Shown: one piece after another, positions 11,438-24,600 of the stretch
Position numbering within the stretch: the stretch's first letter is position 1
Layout: each line of letters opens with the position of its first letter
From: Sinonovacula constricta
Lineage: Eukaryota > Mollusca > Bivalvia > Cardiida > Solecurtidae
Direction of reading: 5' to 3'
DNA: 64,000 nt
Assembly (NCBI GenBank): GCA_007844125.1
Contig: CM017567.1
Span: 14,232,046-14,296,045 of the forward strand
Notes under the pieces: generated by a model
Told to the model about the DNA's origin: nothing
What the model saw: the letters and a program-made list of their open reading frames with translations, nothing else
The model's database searches: none
Made by a program: the position numbers and the translations under genes

Positions 11438-13696
11438 CCACTCTCACCCTGTAAATGTAATAAATATATAATTATGCAATGTCCACCATCCCACTCTCAC
11501 GCTATACATGTAATTTATATACAAGGTAAACAGGTACTCCTGGTAACAGACCATAGTGTGTCTCTTCCACAGATTATAGCTTGTTCATATCACCATGGAT
11601 TTGAGGCAAATATATTGTATTTTCAATGTAAAACATTAAATGCTATGGTATTAGCAACATTTTAGTGATAGCTTATGATATACTGACCTTAAACTCGAGC
11701 AGAATATTACAAATGCTACCTCAGGGAAAGCAACGCCATTCATAGTAAATCTGGATATTTTGCATTGTTATACCAAACCCTAAATCTTGCTTTGACCTTA
11801 AAAACTAACCCTAATAGATATTGTTGATAAAAAAATGACATACTATAGTTTATTCTACCCATTTTTTTTTTGTATGTGCACCTGTAATTTTCTGTATGCA
11901 GAAACTTATGATTGGGGTATTCATTGGGCTGTGTTAGTCATCCCAGGAAATTCAGTCAGAAGAGCACTAAATGTACACACTGTCTGGGACTTGAACCTTG
12001 GACCCTTTGCTTTGACTGAGCTAACCGGACCACTTACACATTCTCTCCCTGTCACCCGTCTATATTAATATTATCATAGTTGACAGCATTTTCTTTTTCT
12101 TCCTTTGACCAGTTCCAGTAAAGTATCTTGTTCACAAGTTCACATTTGTCTATGGCCCCATTCCATATCTTGACTGGACCCTTCAAAAGGACATGAAAAA
12201 TGTCAATTTTCAAATAAATTTTTTTATACGTCTGTTCTTTTTAATTGTATTAGTGTGTCATTTCAGTCTACACATTCCACTGTATACCAGTGTAAATTAG
12301 TGCAATTTACTCTTTAGTAGTGAAATTTTAGCAATTAAAACAGCTTCTGTTGGCTGCAGAAATTATCTAATGGTGAAATAATGTGAACAGATAAGGGGCA
12401 TATTAGAGTATTGGAATGTTAAAGGGTTAATCCTACACTTTCTAAACATCAACAGTTGCCAAGGCAGTATTTATTAGTATGGTAATTGATTTCAAAAAAG
12501 ATATTTTACTGCCATTAAATGAAATTCACATTTTGTTTGGTGTTGCATTTTTTTCACAACACAGAATTTCACAGTTTGGCCAGAATTAGATCCATTTATG
12601 GGTAAAAAACACAATAGTAGAGGAAGACCCCTTACAAATATCTTTGGGTTCCAAGCCCACCTAGTGAGGGACTGACAAGTTACTGTTCAGCACCTCAAAC
12701 TGTTTGGTTACATGTGCCCATGGTGATATTCTGGGATTGGTCAGTTAAAAATCCTGCATTTAAAAACTAATATTTTCAGCTGTTTTGCACCAACTATTTG
12801 GTAGTTTTAATATAGTTGGATATTTGTAATATAAAATACATTTGGTGTACAAAACTGTGGTTATAATATAGAAACCTCCATCTTTTGTTAGTGGAGCAAG
12901 AGATTAGAAATATATCTAACCAGCTACTTTCTGAAGACAGCTCTTGTTTCAGCTATGAAGTGTATTTCCTTGCATCTATCTTTACTGTACATCGCCCTGA
13001 AGGCCATTTAATTGTGTCCCTGATACTGCAGCAAGAGGTCAGTGCCATTTTAATAGCACTTTTTGCTTCTTTTTTAAAGAATCCTTCATTTTCCAGGTGG
13101 TATCCCCTAGACACTTTCTGCAGCCAGTAAAGTGAAGAGGAATTAGATTTGCCTCTGGTTGTGGCATTCCTACATTGTCAGGTTATGTAATCATTTCGAA
13201 TGAATAGAAGTAAACCTAGCTTCAATATGTTTGCACACCTTAAATTTCCAAGTTAACTAAGGAACAAGTGGGTCATTTTTTCTGCAGATGTTGTCTGTCC
13301 ATATACTTTTTCTACTACCTTTAATAATATTTAATTGTATTTTATTTAAAAAAAATAGAATCTTTTTGGTGCATTTATTAAATTTTCTAGGTCATTTTGC
13401 ACTGACGAGTCTTTTTCTTGTCCTATGAGGATAGATGGCAAAATAGTTGTTAACTCCACAAAAAAGTACAAATGTATTTAAAACATTGCACAATTTGACA
13501 GCTAATATCAGTCCTGAATGGCTCAGTAATTTTTCTGCTTAATTGTGAACTAGACCAATTTTTTCTCTATACCTCCTTATATTTCTTTCTTCTTATTCAT
13601 AGGACATTTAAAGAAGCTTGGTCACAGTCAAGCATACGTAAAGGAAGGTTTAGAAATACATGGCTGCAATAATAATTTATTTATTTACCAGTAATT
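11438..13696. other. Non-coding, no recognised feature
   Basis: Probably first-intron sequence. The open frames here lack family signatures and show no splice-compatible link to the GALNT gene. Confidence 0.5.
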
Positions 13697-13709
13697 AACT
13701 CACTATCGA

Positions 13710-14795
13710 TACCGGCAAAGGTAGCGCAATCAGTAGAACGTCTGCTCTAGGTATGGGTGGCCCCAGGTCTGATCATGGGTCGCCACATACCATAGTCATA
13801 AAACTCAAGCAAATTTAATGGTAGTTCCATGACTTTTATTAATCCTCATCCAAGGGTGAGGCCTGGCTATTCAGTCAAACAAATTCTCCCTCTCCAAGTT
13901 CGGCAATCCAGTGGATTAGTGTCACCCATTCTTCGGGATGTACGGTCCCATTTCACTAGGTCATCCCAGGTCAGTTCAGGTCTACCCAAGGCCCGATGAC
14001 AAGTGACATTTAGAGTACGGATCTTTGATATCAATCCTGCACTGCGTTCTACATGGCCGAACCATCTCAACCTGCTAGTCTGGAGAATTTTTTAGATATC
14101 TTTGGTATCTTTGACGCTATGGGTACATCGTCTTCTGGTTTGACAAGGCAGATCCATCTTATCATGGCTCTATCAATGTGTCAAAGCCTCTTAAAAGTAG
14201 CAGCTGTTATTGCCCATTTTTCAGAGCCATACAGCAAAACCAGTCTGATGTAGGTTGTGTAGAGGAGACCTCTTTTTGTGATAGACAGATGTTTGCTTGT
14301 TAAGATTGGAAGCTCTCTGAACTCTTTCTATGCTGACTTGCATCTGGTCGTTACAGCAAGTTCACATCAACCTCCAGATGACAACATATCACCAAGGGCA
14401 GAAGTCTGTTACTGCTTCAAGCTTTTCCTCACCGACTGTAACCTCTGGCATGGGCCTACCACTAATGGGATGTCCATTACAGCGAGGGCATTTGTAGTTA
14501 CACTACACTTCTTATGTACCCAACCAGAGCAACTTGAGCAGAGAATGGAGTTTCTTCCTGTACCATTGAGACAGACAGCACATGGATACTTTCCAGATCT
14601 TCTTAGGGTATCCAGATTTGGACCGGAGATCATTTCCTTTGTCTTATTCATGTTGACTAGGAGCCTTTTCTCCTCCATACTCATCTTCTATGTGGCCACT
14701 CTTTCCAGCAACGATTCAAGGGAAGTGTCAGCAATAATAAGGTCATCTCAGATAAATGAAATACTTTTGGTGGGACGATTAACCCAATAAACATA
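13710..14795 (+). mobile_element. tRNA-derived SINE (family 1) split by a LINE fragment
   Basis: The tRNA-like head is at about 13721-13790 (GGTAGCGCAATCAGTAGAAC; GGTCTGATCATGGG as a B-box-like segment), with body to about 13830. The tail resumes at about 14752 with ATGAAATACTTTTGGTGGGA and ends CCCAATAAACATAAAC. Near-identical 13-mers AACTCACTATCGA (13697) and AACTCATTATCGA (14796) flank the whole unit as target-site duplications. Part of the SINE body is missing at the insertion. Confidence 0.75.
13832..14750 (-). mobile_element. LINE fragment (reverse-transcriptase C-terminus) nested in a SINE
   Basis: Minus strand, 14684 down: MNKTKEMISGPNLDTLR, then a Cys/His finger CAVCLNGTGRNSILCSSCSG and WVHKKCS. 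At the other end, 14070 down to 13867: MRWFGHVERSAG, GRPELTWDDLVKWD and a closing WRGR. Both are typical of the C-terminal part of a LINE ORF2, of the same general type as the remnant at 7370-8560. It is broken by frameshifts. Confidence 0.8.
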
Positions 14796-14810
14796 AACTC
14801 ATTATCGAGC

Positions 14811-17800
14811 CTGTAAGTGTACCATTAATTACTGACAAATACATAAAACACATATTCTTCAAGGTGTATTTCAGAGCTATACTAGGTTGTAAGCTTAACA
14901 TGGCTAGAAGTAGTTAGAATTTGTTTGATTTTTTTAACCTTATGGAGATAAATTGAAGGATAGCATATTCACATTCTATGCATCTAATTAGAGTTCAATA
15001 ATCATATTTATTATACCCACCCATCACCATAGTTTTTAGGATTAGTATGCTGGAATCAGGTTGTCCGCCCGTCTATCCCTTTGAGCCCACAATGGACACT
15101 TAGTCAGCTGGGGAAAAATAGCTGTTCTATGTTGTTACTGTTTACTGAGCTTAAAGAAAAATAGATAGAACAGTATTGTAGCCACAAAAGCAACCATTCA
15201 TTTGGTCCATCTGTTACGTCTACCTGTAGGCACTATTTTGTTGTGGATTTTTTTATATTTTTTGGGTCAATTTTTAATAAAATTCACAATAATTTCGAGT
15301 ACCACATGAAACTGTGCACTTGCTATTTTGTTATCATAAGATTAAAATTGCTGGAGTTAATGCCACTTTCAAGACACATATGGCTTCAGAATGGACCTTT
15401 TTTCTGTCACCAAATACTGTGTGTTAGCCTATATGATCTTGTAGTGCATATGTTTAAATGCTCAAAACAAGTAAAATATAGCGTTTATTCTTCTCACTTA
15501 CCAAAACAACAATACATATAACTAAAACCTTATTTTCACTTTTGTTGCCCTAGTCAATCATAGCCAATAATTTAACTGGGCATTTCTGCTAAACATGCCG
15601 AAAGTAAATGGTTTTGATTATGTTTTTCTGACCTAAGTTGAATTCGAGATTTGTGCTGTTCCATCCTACGAGTAAATGATCTGATTTTCTTTCCGAATAA
15701 GACAAAGCTGACATTCTCTCATATCAGACTTCCTTTGTTTTTGAATCCTCAGTGCTAAATGATTTTATAAATTTATGATCTTTTTTTTTTATCAACTCAG
15801 TTGAAATAATGTTAACACCTATGAACAGATAGCAATCATATATGTCATAAAATGTATTTGAAAAGTTATTTGCACCGTTTGATGATGAAATTCCAAACCC
15901 TTTATAACTTTAAACAATTTTTCAGACAGATGTAAGAGATAGATTTCAAACAGGGAGTTAGGAGGTGGGCTTTGTTAGACCTTAACTTGCAGTTCTAGTT
16001 TATTAAAGACCTTCAGCATCATCACCATAATGTCATGCTCAACTATCTTGAAGACATGACTAGTATAATAGCAATATAAAAGAATGTGACCTTTTAATGA
16101 ACAATAAGAATCTCTGTTTTACCATCTTGGAGCTACAATATGATACAATGTCAGATATTGACAACTGCTGTTAAAATGGTCTATCCATCATCCTCTGTGG
16201 TGTCTAGAGGGACTTCACCTCTCTGTCTAACCATTGGCCAGTGTCCACTAACCAGCACTTTCCCTCCAGGTGTGTCCAACATGACAGGTGAATCGTGTCA
16301 TGGACACAATATGCCTGTTGTATTTGATGCACCATCATGTTAACATATATTATAAATTTTCAATGTGGATAGTCATTCCATCGTTATAGTGAAACTTGGA
16401 TATTTTAACAGTGTTTTTCAGGATATTTGTATTGTGTTGTTATTAAAGAAATAAGGCATTTCAACTGAAACAATTTAAGTTAAAACAGATATTATATAGA
16501 GATGGAATGTATTTCATGTTTTTTTATCAATAAAAATTCTTAAATGATGGACTATATATTAATTTTAATAAATAAGGTAGATTAATAACAAGAGTTCAGG
16601 TAAGTGAAAACATTTCAAAGCTTTAAGCATCTTTATTTTGTTTGTTTTTTGTTTTGTTATTATTCAAGTTATTCTAAAATATTTGACACAGCTGTTATAT
16701 AATTTTTACGTTGTATAAAACATCATCATAGTCATAATTTTTTTTACCTTGTTTCACTATCACTAATAATTAAATAGTTTTTGTTTTATTACAAAACCCC
16801 CTGATATACTGAGTGTTACCTGTTATAACATGCTACCCTATATGTTTTCCCATTGTTACTTGCTATGCTCGAAGTGTTAAGGTATTGGCAAATAGTGTAA
16901 ATCTGGGAGCTGTCTGATCAGGATCTGCACCATTTGCTGCTTAATCCTGAACAATATTGCTGTCAGTAGAAAAAGGACCCTCTTAAAATGTATAACTATT
17001 GAACATTTAAGACAAGAGGTCCTTTATACTAATTGTTTTTGTTAATGTACCTGAATTTTACTGGTGTATAGTAAACATAACATTGAAGTACAGTCCATTT
17101 ATTTAACAAGTAGCATAATAAAATGAACCTTGTAGATGGTGGTGAACACAGCTTTGCATTTACATTCAACCAACTCTTTAGCATGGTAAGAAAAATCACA
17201 ATTGTATAGTCCTTAATTACCGATTAGTTCCTCACTGTGCAGGTTTGAATCATAGTCAGCATAAACACTTTAAATGGTCTTCCAGCTGTTTGCACTAGTT
17301 CTTCCCTGATATCTGTCTAGGGTCTTCTTCTGTCAATATCTGCTGGATGTTACAATTCATTCTATGGCACGTTCCATGGGGGAACAGGGCGTCTTACAGC
17401 CTTATTTCCCTCCTGAAATGGTAAAACCATGTATGGCCTGTGTGTACTTCAGTCCATTATTTTGTTGGAAGGTATATTTTGCCTAGTTTATGTAAAACAT
17501 GGTTTACACCTGCTGTTTTTTATAGTATGTACAAACCCAAAAATAATGAACAATGATTGTGTTGGTAATGATTCAGGAGGACTGAGGGTCACACCCCCTG
17601 GCTGTCAGTCTGCTCTGTTATGCGACTGACATTTTTATGGCGTCTTTACCATCCTGGCCAGTCATCACTCACTGTTTATTGTCAGCTTTACATGTTCACC
17701 TAAAATAATGAAGTTTTTCTCATCAGCAAAAATGCATCTATGCTTCCATTTCTGGTAGCATTTTATGGGGATAATGTAGTGAAAAATACATTACCTGTAA

Positions 17801-18398
17801 AAGTGTTAAACTTTTAGCTGCAAAGCATGACTTGGTCAGTCTTAGATAGAGAGTGTAGATCCACATCAGATAGCTCAATTAATTTCTGATGAGTTCTAGC
17901 AGTTTGTCTTGTTACCTTTTCATGTAGTTGTAACAATTTAACTAAGATTTTGTATTGCTGTATCAAGGTCAGAAGGATGGCAATGGTATGAATTAGGTCT
18001 ACTTCTCTCAAGAATATTTTTGGTGATGGTTTGCTATTTACCAGCACAAATTGCCACATTGCCAAATTGTGACAGTTTATCTTCTGTTTTGGGATTCTGT
18101 TTGTGAATATGTATTAAGTGAACATTATAGAAAATGGAGGTGCTTTTCTTTCTTTTCAGATATTAAGTATGAAAATAATAATACTTGTTAAAAGTTCTGT
18201 CCTATGTCTTGGTTAATGTTGATTATTCCCTTTAATGCAGATTTGTGAACATTATAGTTATTTAGGCCTTAGATTGTCCTGGAGACATTTAGCTCCAAAC
18301 ATGGCAGCACACTCTTTATCTCTGTTATTGGCATCCTGAAACATACCTGCAGAAACAGTTTTTGACATATATTAAAAATAAGTATATTTCTTTTCCAG
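14811..18398. other. Intronic or upstream DNA with dispersed repeats
   Basis: No coding exon recognised. It contains two copies of the palindromic AGTGTAGATC repeat (16885-16985 and 17815-17885) and a SINE family 2 copy (about 17215-17320). The rest is AT-rich and unassigned. Confidence 0.5.
17215..17320 (+). mobile_element. SINE family 2, partial copy
   Basis: Contains a B-box-like CAGGTTTGAATCATAGTC, followed after about 25 nt by GGTCTTCCAGCTG and TAGTTCTTCCC, in the same order as the copy at 58411-58570. Confidence 0.6.
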
Positions 18399-18661
18399 TG
18401 TTCTGCTCTGCACTATCTGCTGCCGTAACAACGGCCCTTCCCCTTGAAAACCCTGCCCCACCCCCCTGTTAGCCATGGTAAGCCGACTCCGCCTACAGTA
18501 CTGTAAGATCATCCTTGCGACATCACTGGTGTGGTTCCTTCTGGACGTTGCCTTGCTCATGTACTACACCGACTGTCAGTCCCAGGCTCACACTGACTGT
18601 GACAAGGGCAAAGTAGAGAAGAAACAAGAGAACTCGCTGCTGCAGAGAATACTACCGAAAG
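18399..18661 (+). CDS. GALNT1: GALNT exon 1 (first coding exon, with 5' UTR part)
   Basis: The exon starts after a pyrimidine-rich acceptor (TTTTCCAG ending 18398). It carries about 76 nt of 5' UTR, then ATG at 18475 in a good Kozak context (GCCATGG). Coding part is 18475-18661, phase 1 at the donor (AAAG|GTTGG). It encodes a short basic tail ([11 protein letters not shown]) followed by a hydrophobic stretch of about 20 residues, the type II signal anchor that holds the enzyme in the Golgi membrane. The pattern [14 protein letters not shown] closely matches the N-terminus of the GALNT1/13 subgroup. The acceptor upstream of the ATG implies at least one more non-coding 5' exon. Confidence 0.9.
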
Positions 18662-21600
18662 GTTGGTCTAATACCAAAACATCTTGCATCTGTTTGTACT
18701 GCTTGAACCTTATTTGAAAATAAAATGCAGAGTTGGTTTACTTTCCTTAATTTAGACAGTTTACAGGTCCCTGACCCTCATGATATTTATATGATGAACT
18801 GGGTCTTTTATATTCATCATGTAACATGTATATTTTTTATGTTTCTTTATGACTTGCATGACAAGTAGTGAGTTGCTTAACCCCGTCATCTGTAAAATAG
18901 CCATTTTGTTTTAAGTAATTGCGTCCTCCATAAAAAGTTGTGTTTCCTTTGTCTTTCTATTATTTTCTTGGCATTGGCATTGTTTGCTTTCTTTAGCTAC
19001 ATAAAAATATGCTTATTGTGTTGTTATTTTAGTCATTTTATTGCATGAAAAAAATGTAAATACATTTAATATTCACTGTAAAAGTACATGTACTGCATAT
19101 GCCACTTAGTAAGTCCCAGCTTACTTTGATCAAACCATTGGGTGAAAGCTTGTAGGGATAAATACTCTGCATTGACCTTATTGGAACTAAATTGTGACAT
19201 TTAAATGATCATGGACAAAGGAAAAAATGGAAGCCTTCCTAGGCTTTGCAAGTTGATTCAAAATCAGTGAAATGGAACAAGAAACTGCCCAATAATATAA
19301 AGAAGGTCTTTCTAATACTTTTATCAAAGGAATGCACACCAGTCTCAATGGCTTGACACCATTTTACTCTGCTTGTGATATTGCAGTGCAGAAAATATTT
19401 GTTTTTTACTTATTCAGACTGTCAATAGATTTTCTTATACTTAGATTCTTAAGATAGTGTCCTCTCTGACAGTAATTGTTCACTGAGGTAAATATTCCAT
19501 TAACCACCATTTCATGGCAGAGTGACAGTGTTCACCTACATTAGGTATATTGCCACTGTTATTGTAATAACATATCACAGGCCTTGTTTATCTTCTGCAC
19601 TGTTTATACCATAGGTAGTGTGGATTCTTGATCTAAAAAGTTATACAGCTAGTATTGCCTCTTTGCCTAAACTCAAACCATATTAGGGGCAGTTCCATAA
19701 CAGTGACAGAATTATTGAGCTGATAACGGAACCCTGTGCTCAGCTTGCCATTACAGTGAAGGCAGCACTATATCTGCTTTCAGTGATCACAAGCTATGGA
19801 TAATAAAAAATGTATAGAATACTTGTAGGGCAATTAATCTTACTGACAGACACCAGCATGCTATGACCATTAACCAGGATGCATCACCTAATTACATTAT
19901 CCTGATGCCATGTAACAAATTAAGCATAACAAAGTACAGCTGTGACAGCCTAGCCAACACTTTCAAAATTGGCTAAAAGTCAGAAATGATTCCTAGAAAT
20001 AACTGTCCAAGGTATTTTGATGTATCAGTGATTATGTATGTGAAATTTTAGTTGACCATAGATATGTTTCATTAAATTATATACAATGTATGTACAATTG
20101 AATGAAATTATCCTTAATCTTACAACTTACATGTATGTGTAGTTCTAAACATCATACTTATACATGGCAAGTTAAATACTACAAAGTATTTTCAAATGTC
20201 TTTGCTGATTCACATTTCTTTACTATTTCCTACAGATTGTGTTCACCATCAGGAATCACTTACAAGGAATTTAATTTGGGAAATGTATAAATTATGTTGG
20301 CTCAAGGAAATGTTTGTATTACTCTTGATTACCCTTTAATCCTTGGTTGTGCCAGTTCCAAATCTAAAAAATTTTCTCTGCCAGGATTCCCACCAGAGGC
20401 CTTAAGACCCTGGCGCCAGCTACTTATTCCACTACCAGGGCCACCTCCAAGGCCTGCCAAGTTTTGTGCATTTGATGTTCAAAATGGTCTCAAAAGCAAT
20501 GTGTTTTTACTAGTGCAGGGTTTAATGCAGAGTGGGCTGATATCGCATGATTTAAAGGTGGCACCCTATACTTTTTATATTATGGTGCTTCATATTGATT
20601 CTTTCACGCTCAGTGAAAACAATGGTTTCTGTATTTTTTTCACATTACCACGGGAAAGTGTGATGAGCACATGCCTAATTATCTATTTGCTAATATGTCT
20701 TGTTTTAGATATTTAGGACCCACTTGATTCATTGTAGAATCTCTACAGCAGGCTGCTGTAGACAGTAGTTTATGGCTTTTTACCAAGATGAAAAAGAGGT
20801 TATTTTAAGGTGCCTACCCAGATGAAAACTTTGGACCCTTTTTCTGCCCTAATCCCAAGTTGGGCTGGGCATAAACAGTGCTTGTAATATGCGTTGCTCA
20901 GGACTAGTTGTCTAGTGTTAGGGAATTGCATGTTATAATCATTACCAATCCAATGTTGAAGAGTTGTTTCACTTACATTTTTACATTAAAGTCATAGGGG
21001 AAAATGGACAAGTAACTTGGTTTAGTAAACGCATTATTTATTAAGCATTTCTTTTGCAACAAATAGCAATAGCATTCCTTAAAAAAGCACCTTGATTTTT
21101 ATTGAATAATTTGCTAAATAATATTCGTTTAGCAAAGTACCAAAGCAGTTAGCTGCTTATTCTAGATGGCGCAGAGGAAGTACATATCTACAGCAGTGGT
21201 TAAAACTATAGTTTAGTTTTCCCTTAACTTGGATAGATTCCTGAATATTGTTTGCCCTATCCTTTAAAGTTGTAATGAGTTTCCTTCTTAGAAACCATAA
21301 GTACCTAGGTCTTCTTAGTCCCCAGAATCTGAGCCCCCCATCTGTGAGTTGACAGTCTCAGTTCTGCCATTAGGCACTTCATGTCTGTACATTCTGACCG
21401 GATGTAATCACACAATGTAACAAATGTAACAATTAGCTCTCACTGAGACCTGTCTAATTAAGATATACACCATTGAATATAAGTCTAGTAAATTAGGATG
21501 GTATTAAATAAGGTAGTTAAAGTTTTAAGCCAGTAACTAAAAATACTATGGATAAATAAAAATTACTACTTTTAAAATTGCCACTTTTAAAATAATCTGT

Positions 21601-24600
21601 AATTGTACTGGTGACAAGTAACGATTATGTACATTTATTAAGGCATGAATGTTGTTGTTTTTTAACTCTTGTGATTTTTCTTGAATTTAACATTTGGAGG
21701 TTGCCAAACAACTCTTCCCTAAAAGGTTACCAAATTCAATGGAGGGGATTTTGGAGGCAGTTCAGGTTCCTGTCTTATTCTCTATAATGCTTAAAGTACC
21801 TCTACCTCAATACCCTAGATTGCAGGTACTCATAAGACTAGTCTTTATATATCAGTTTTACTGTTTGTCCACAATATTAGCTTTATATGAACATTCAGAA
21901 TAAATTTGTATGGTGGCACAAGTTCAGATTAAACACCTTATCAAGAGCTTGGTTGTATGTAATTGTCTTATTCAGATCCTCACAACCAGGAAAGGTGCTT
22001 AGATAAATGCATTTATTTTGGTAGAAAAACAATACTTGGTGCAAAAACCAGTTTAATTTTCAGTAAAAAAAATAGTTGAAATAATTTTGCACTGGCAAAT
22101 CATAGCAACACTTTAGTACCCATTTTGAATAGAATTGCAAACATGAAAAAGATCATTACCTTAAAGTGACATTACATTAAAGTCACTTTCATACTACTTG
22201 ATTATTCCTATAACAACTATGAGCCAAAAAAACAAGGGAGCTGCATAAGTTCCATAGGTATGTCCTGCCTACATAACACACATCAGGTGGATCATTTTGC
22301 TAAGACTTGTTGACTTTTCTGCCTACAGAGCCAGCTGAAGCTGCAGAGGGAGATGCCAAGCCAACCACAAGGGCTTATGTTGTCCCTCCCAAACTGTTCA
22401 ATTTACTTAATAAGCCTAAAGGTACTAGTTTTTAGCAAGATATCATGATAGTGAAATCTTTTTCATATTTAATTAAATATCAGATTTTCAGATTATCAAA
22501 TAATATCATTTAAAGTTATGAGCAAAAATAAGAGTTCTTTGTTAAAAAATTAATTGGGAAAGGTTAATACAGTCTAACCTCGGTCACTCAAACATGCGAT
22601 CACTCGAACTCATCGGTTGAGAAGAACTTACCCCCTGATCCCTTGGATTTAGCCATATTTCTGTATATTAGTTCTTGATCACTAGAACACCAGTTTGCTG
22701 GGTAACTAGAACTTATTGATTGCCCCTACAGCCCATTTACCTGTATTTTCACCTTTTCCCTCAAACTGTCCACATTGATGACTGCCTTGCCTTTGTGTAT
22801 TTCACACGTTCATGAAACTTACCACCACCTGGCATCACATATGTTAATTGCTGGGGTGATGGCAACTAATTGACACCAGATTAAAGAATTGTATTTTGAT
22901 TGCTTTTTTGTTAAAACTTCAAAATTAAACTGTTAATTAAGTCTTCATTAATTAAATTGACAGACAGAAATTTAACTGAAAAAACTATGGATGATAATTG
23001 AAAAGTTAAAAACTCTAACATAAAATGCTTTTTAAAATGTTGATTAAAACTGTTTTTGCTTACCTTACTGTGATTGCCTATAAAGAAAACGAACAATCAA
23101 ATAAATAAATTGTCAGATTTATTCAACAAATACATACACGTAAAGAAACAAACAGGCTTATTGTTCAGAAGATTCAGTAAATCCAACTTACACCTGACTG
23201 AACGTCATATAGAAATGTGTACATATGCAGATACAAACAGTGTATTACCATGACATTTCTTAGTGATGACCAGATGTCAATGCTGATCGGTTAAACATCT
23301 TGCTCGGTCGAACTCGTAAGTCCCTTGGGTGTTTGAGTGACCGAGGTTTGACTGTATATGAAATTCGTGCAACATGTAACAGAATTTTATTACAGGTTCT
23401 GCAAATGAGAACTATGATCTAGCAAAATGTCACTGGGACTTAAGGATGCCCTTTAAAACAACAATCAGATGAAATCTGCAGTTTAAAAAATGATCTTGGC
23501 TGACCTCATTTGATTGGTCCAAAAATGAAATTATTCCTCACTACCACACAGATACAGGTGCTCAAAAGGAGGCCCCTGCTGCAGAACTTACTCCATCATT
23601 TTTCAAACTTCCCTCTGGTTTCTTCAATGCGCCTGATAACCCTGCAGGTATAGATACAGCTAGAGTAGTCTCCCCATGTTAGCTTTGCTTTTGGGTAGGG
23701 CGATTGTCCTGCAGGTATAAGTAATGTTAGTATAGTCTCCCTCCTCAACCACCAGCTACATGGAAGGGGAATAACCTAGTATAAATCTGTATTAGTCTCC
23801 TTCTGTACCCCTGCTTTTGTAAAGGGAGATAATCCTATGTTATATGTATTGGTGAAGTTCTCCTCCTTGTATACCCCTAAGGTAATGGGAGAAGGTTCTG
23901 TGTATATGCTGGGTAGCAATTTTTTTTCAACTAGTCAAATTTGCTTAATAAGAGATGTAATTTTGATTGCTGCAACCACAGGCCAGCTAGATATCAGAAA
24001 AAATAACTAAGAAAATGTTTTAACGATTGTTGCAGGTTTTCAGTTCAAATTAAGCTGGACCCTGGCATCTTTGCAGAGTTAATTGGGCCAATTTTACCCA
24101 AATTTGGTTCAGTTTACAATCATAAGACTGAAAAACTCCTAGCTTGCTGAGCACATACTTATATTGCTTAGACTGTCTAATCAATATCTATGATATTTGC
24201 CACCAAACATATCAATGCAGCTTTGCATGTTGATGTAAGAGGAAAACTAAGAATAAGCATTGGTTATTAACTAATGTAGCAAGTGAAGGGTTAAATTACT
24301 TCAGTACAAGTCCAAGGACAGGTAATAAAACCCTTTCCCTTGGTTTTTCACATGAAAATTTCATTACATTGACCAGTTCTAGGAATTGCTTCTGGTTTGG
24401 TTTCCCAGTTAAAGCGGATATTGAAATGCTGTAGACACCCAGTAGACACATACTGTGTATCATTCTTCATGTCTAGTGGATTATATGGATGTCTTCTGGT
24501 CTTACTTCATGAGTGGGATTAAAGTCTTGAGGCCAGAGTTATACATAATCAATAAACCTGAGTTTCGTGATAAAATGTGTTTCGTGGTCTTAGAAGCAAG

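Noticed and set aside
14278..14790. 170-residue plus-strand open frame
   Set aside because: It is antisense to the LINE remnant, whose minus-strand translation has clear family motifs.
16140..16343. 67-residue open frame with relatively high GC
   Set aside because: No family signature and no splice link to the gene. Could be a decayed repeat.
20294..20716. 140-residue open frame, and a possible extra stem exon after TTTTCTCTGCCAG (20387)
   Set aside because: The acceptor is good and the frame would join in phase 1 ([10 protein letters not shown]...), but no donor in the right phase was found and the protein matches no family I know. RNA evidence would decide.
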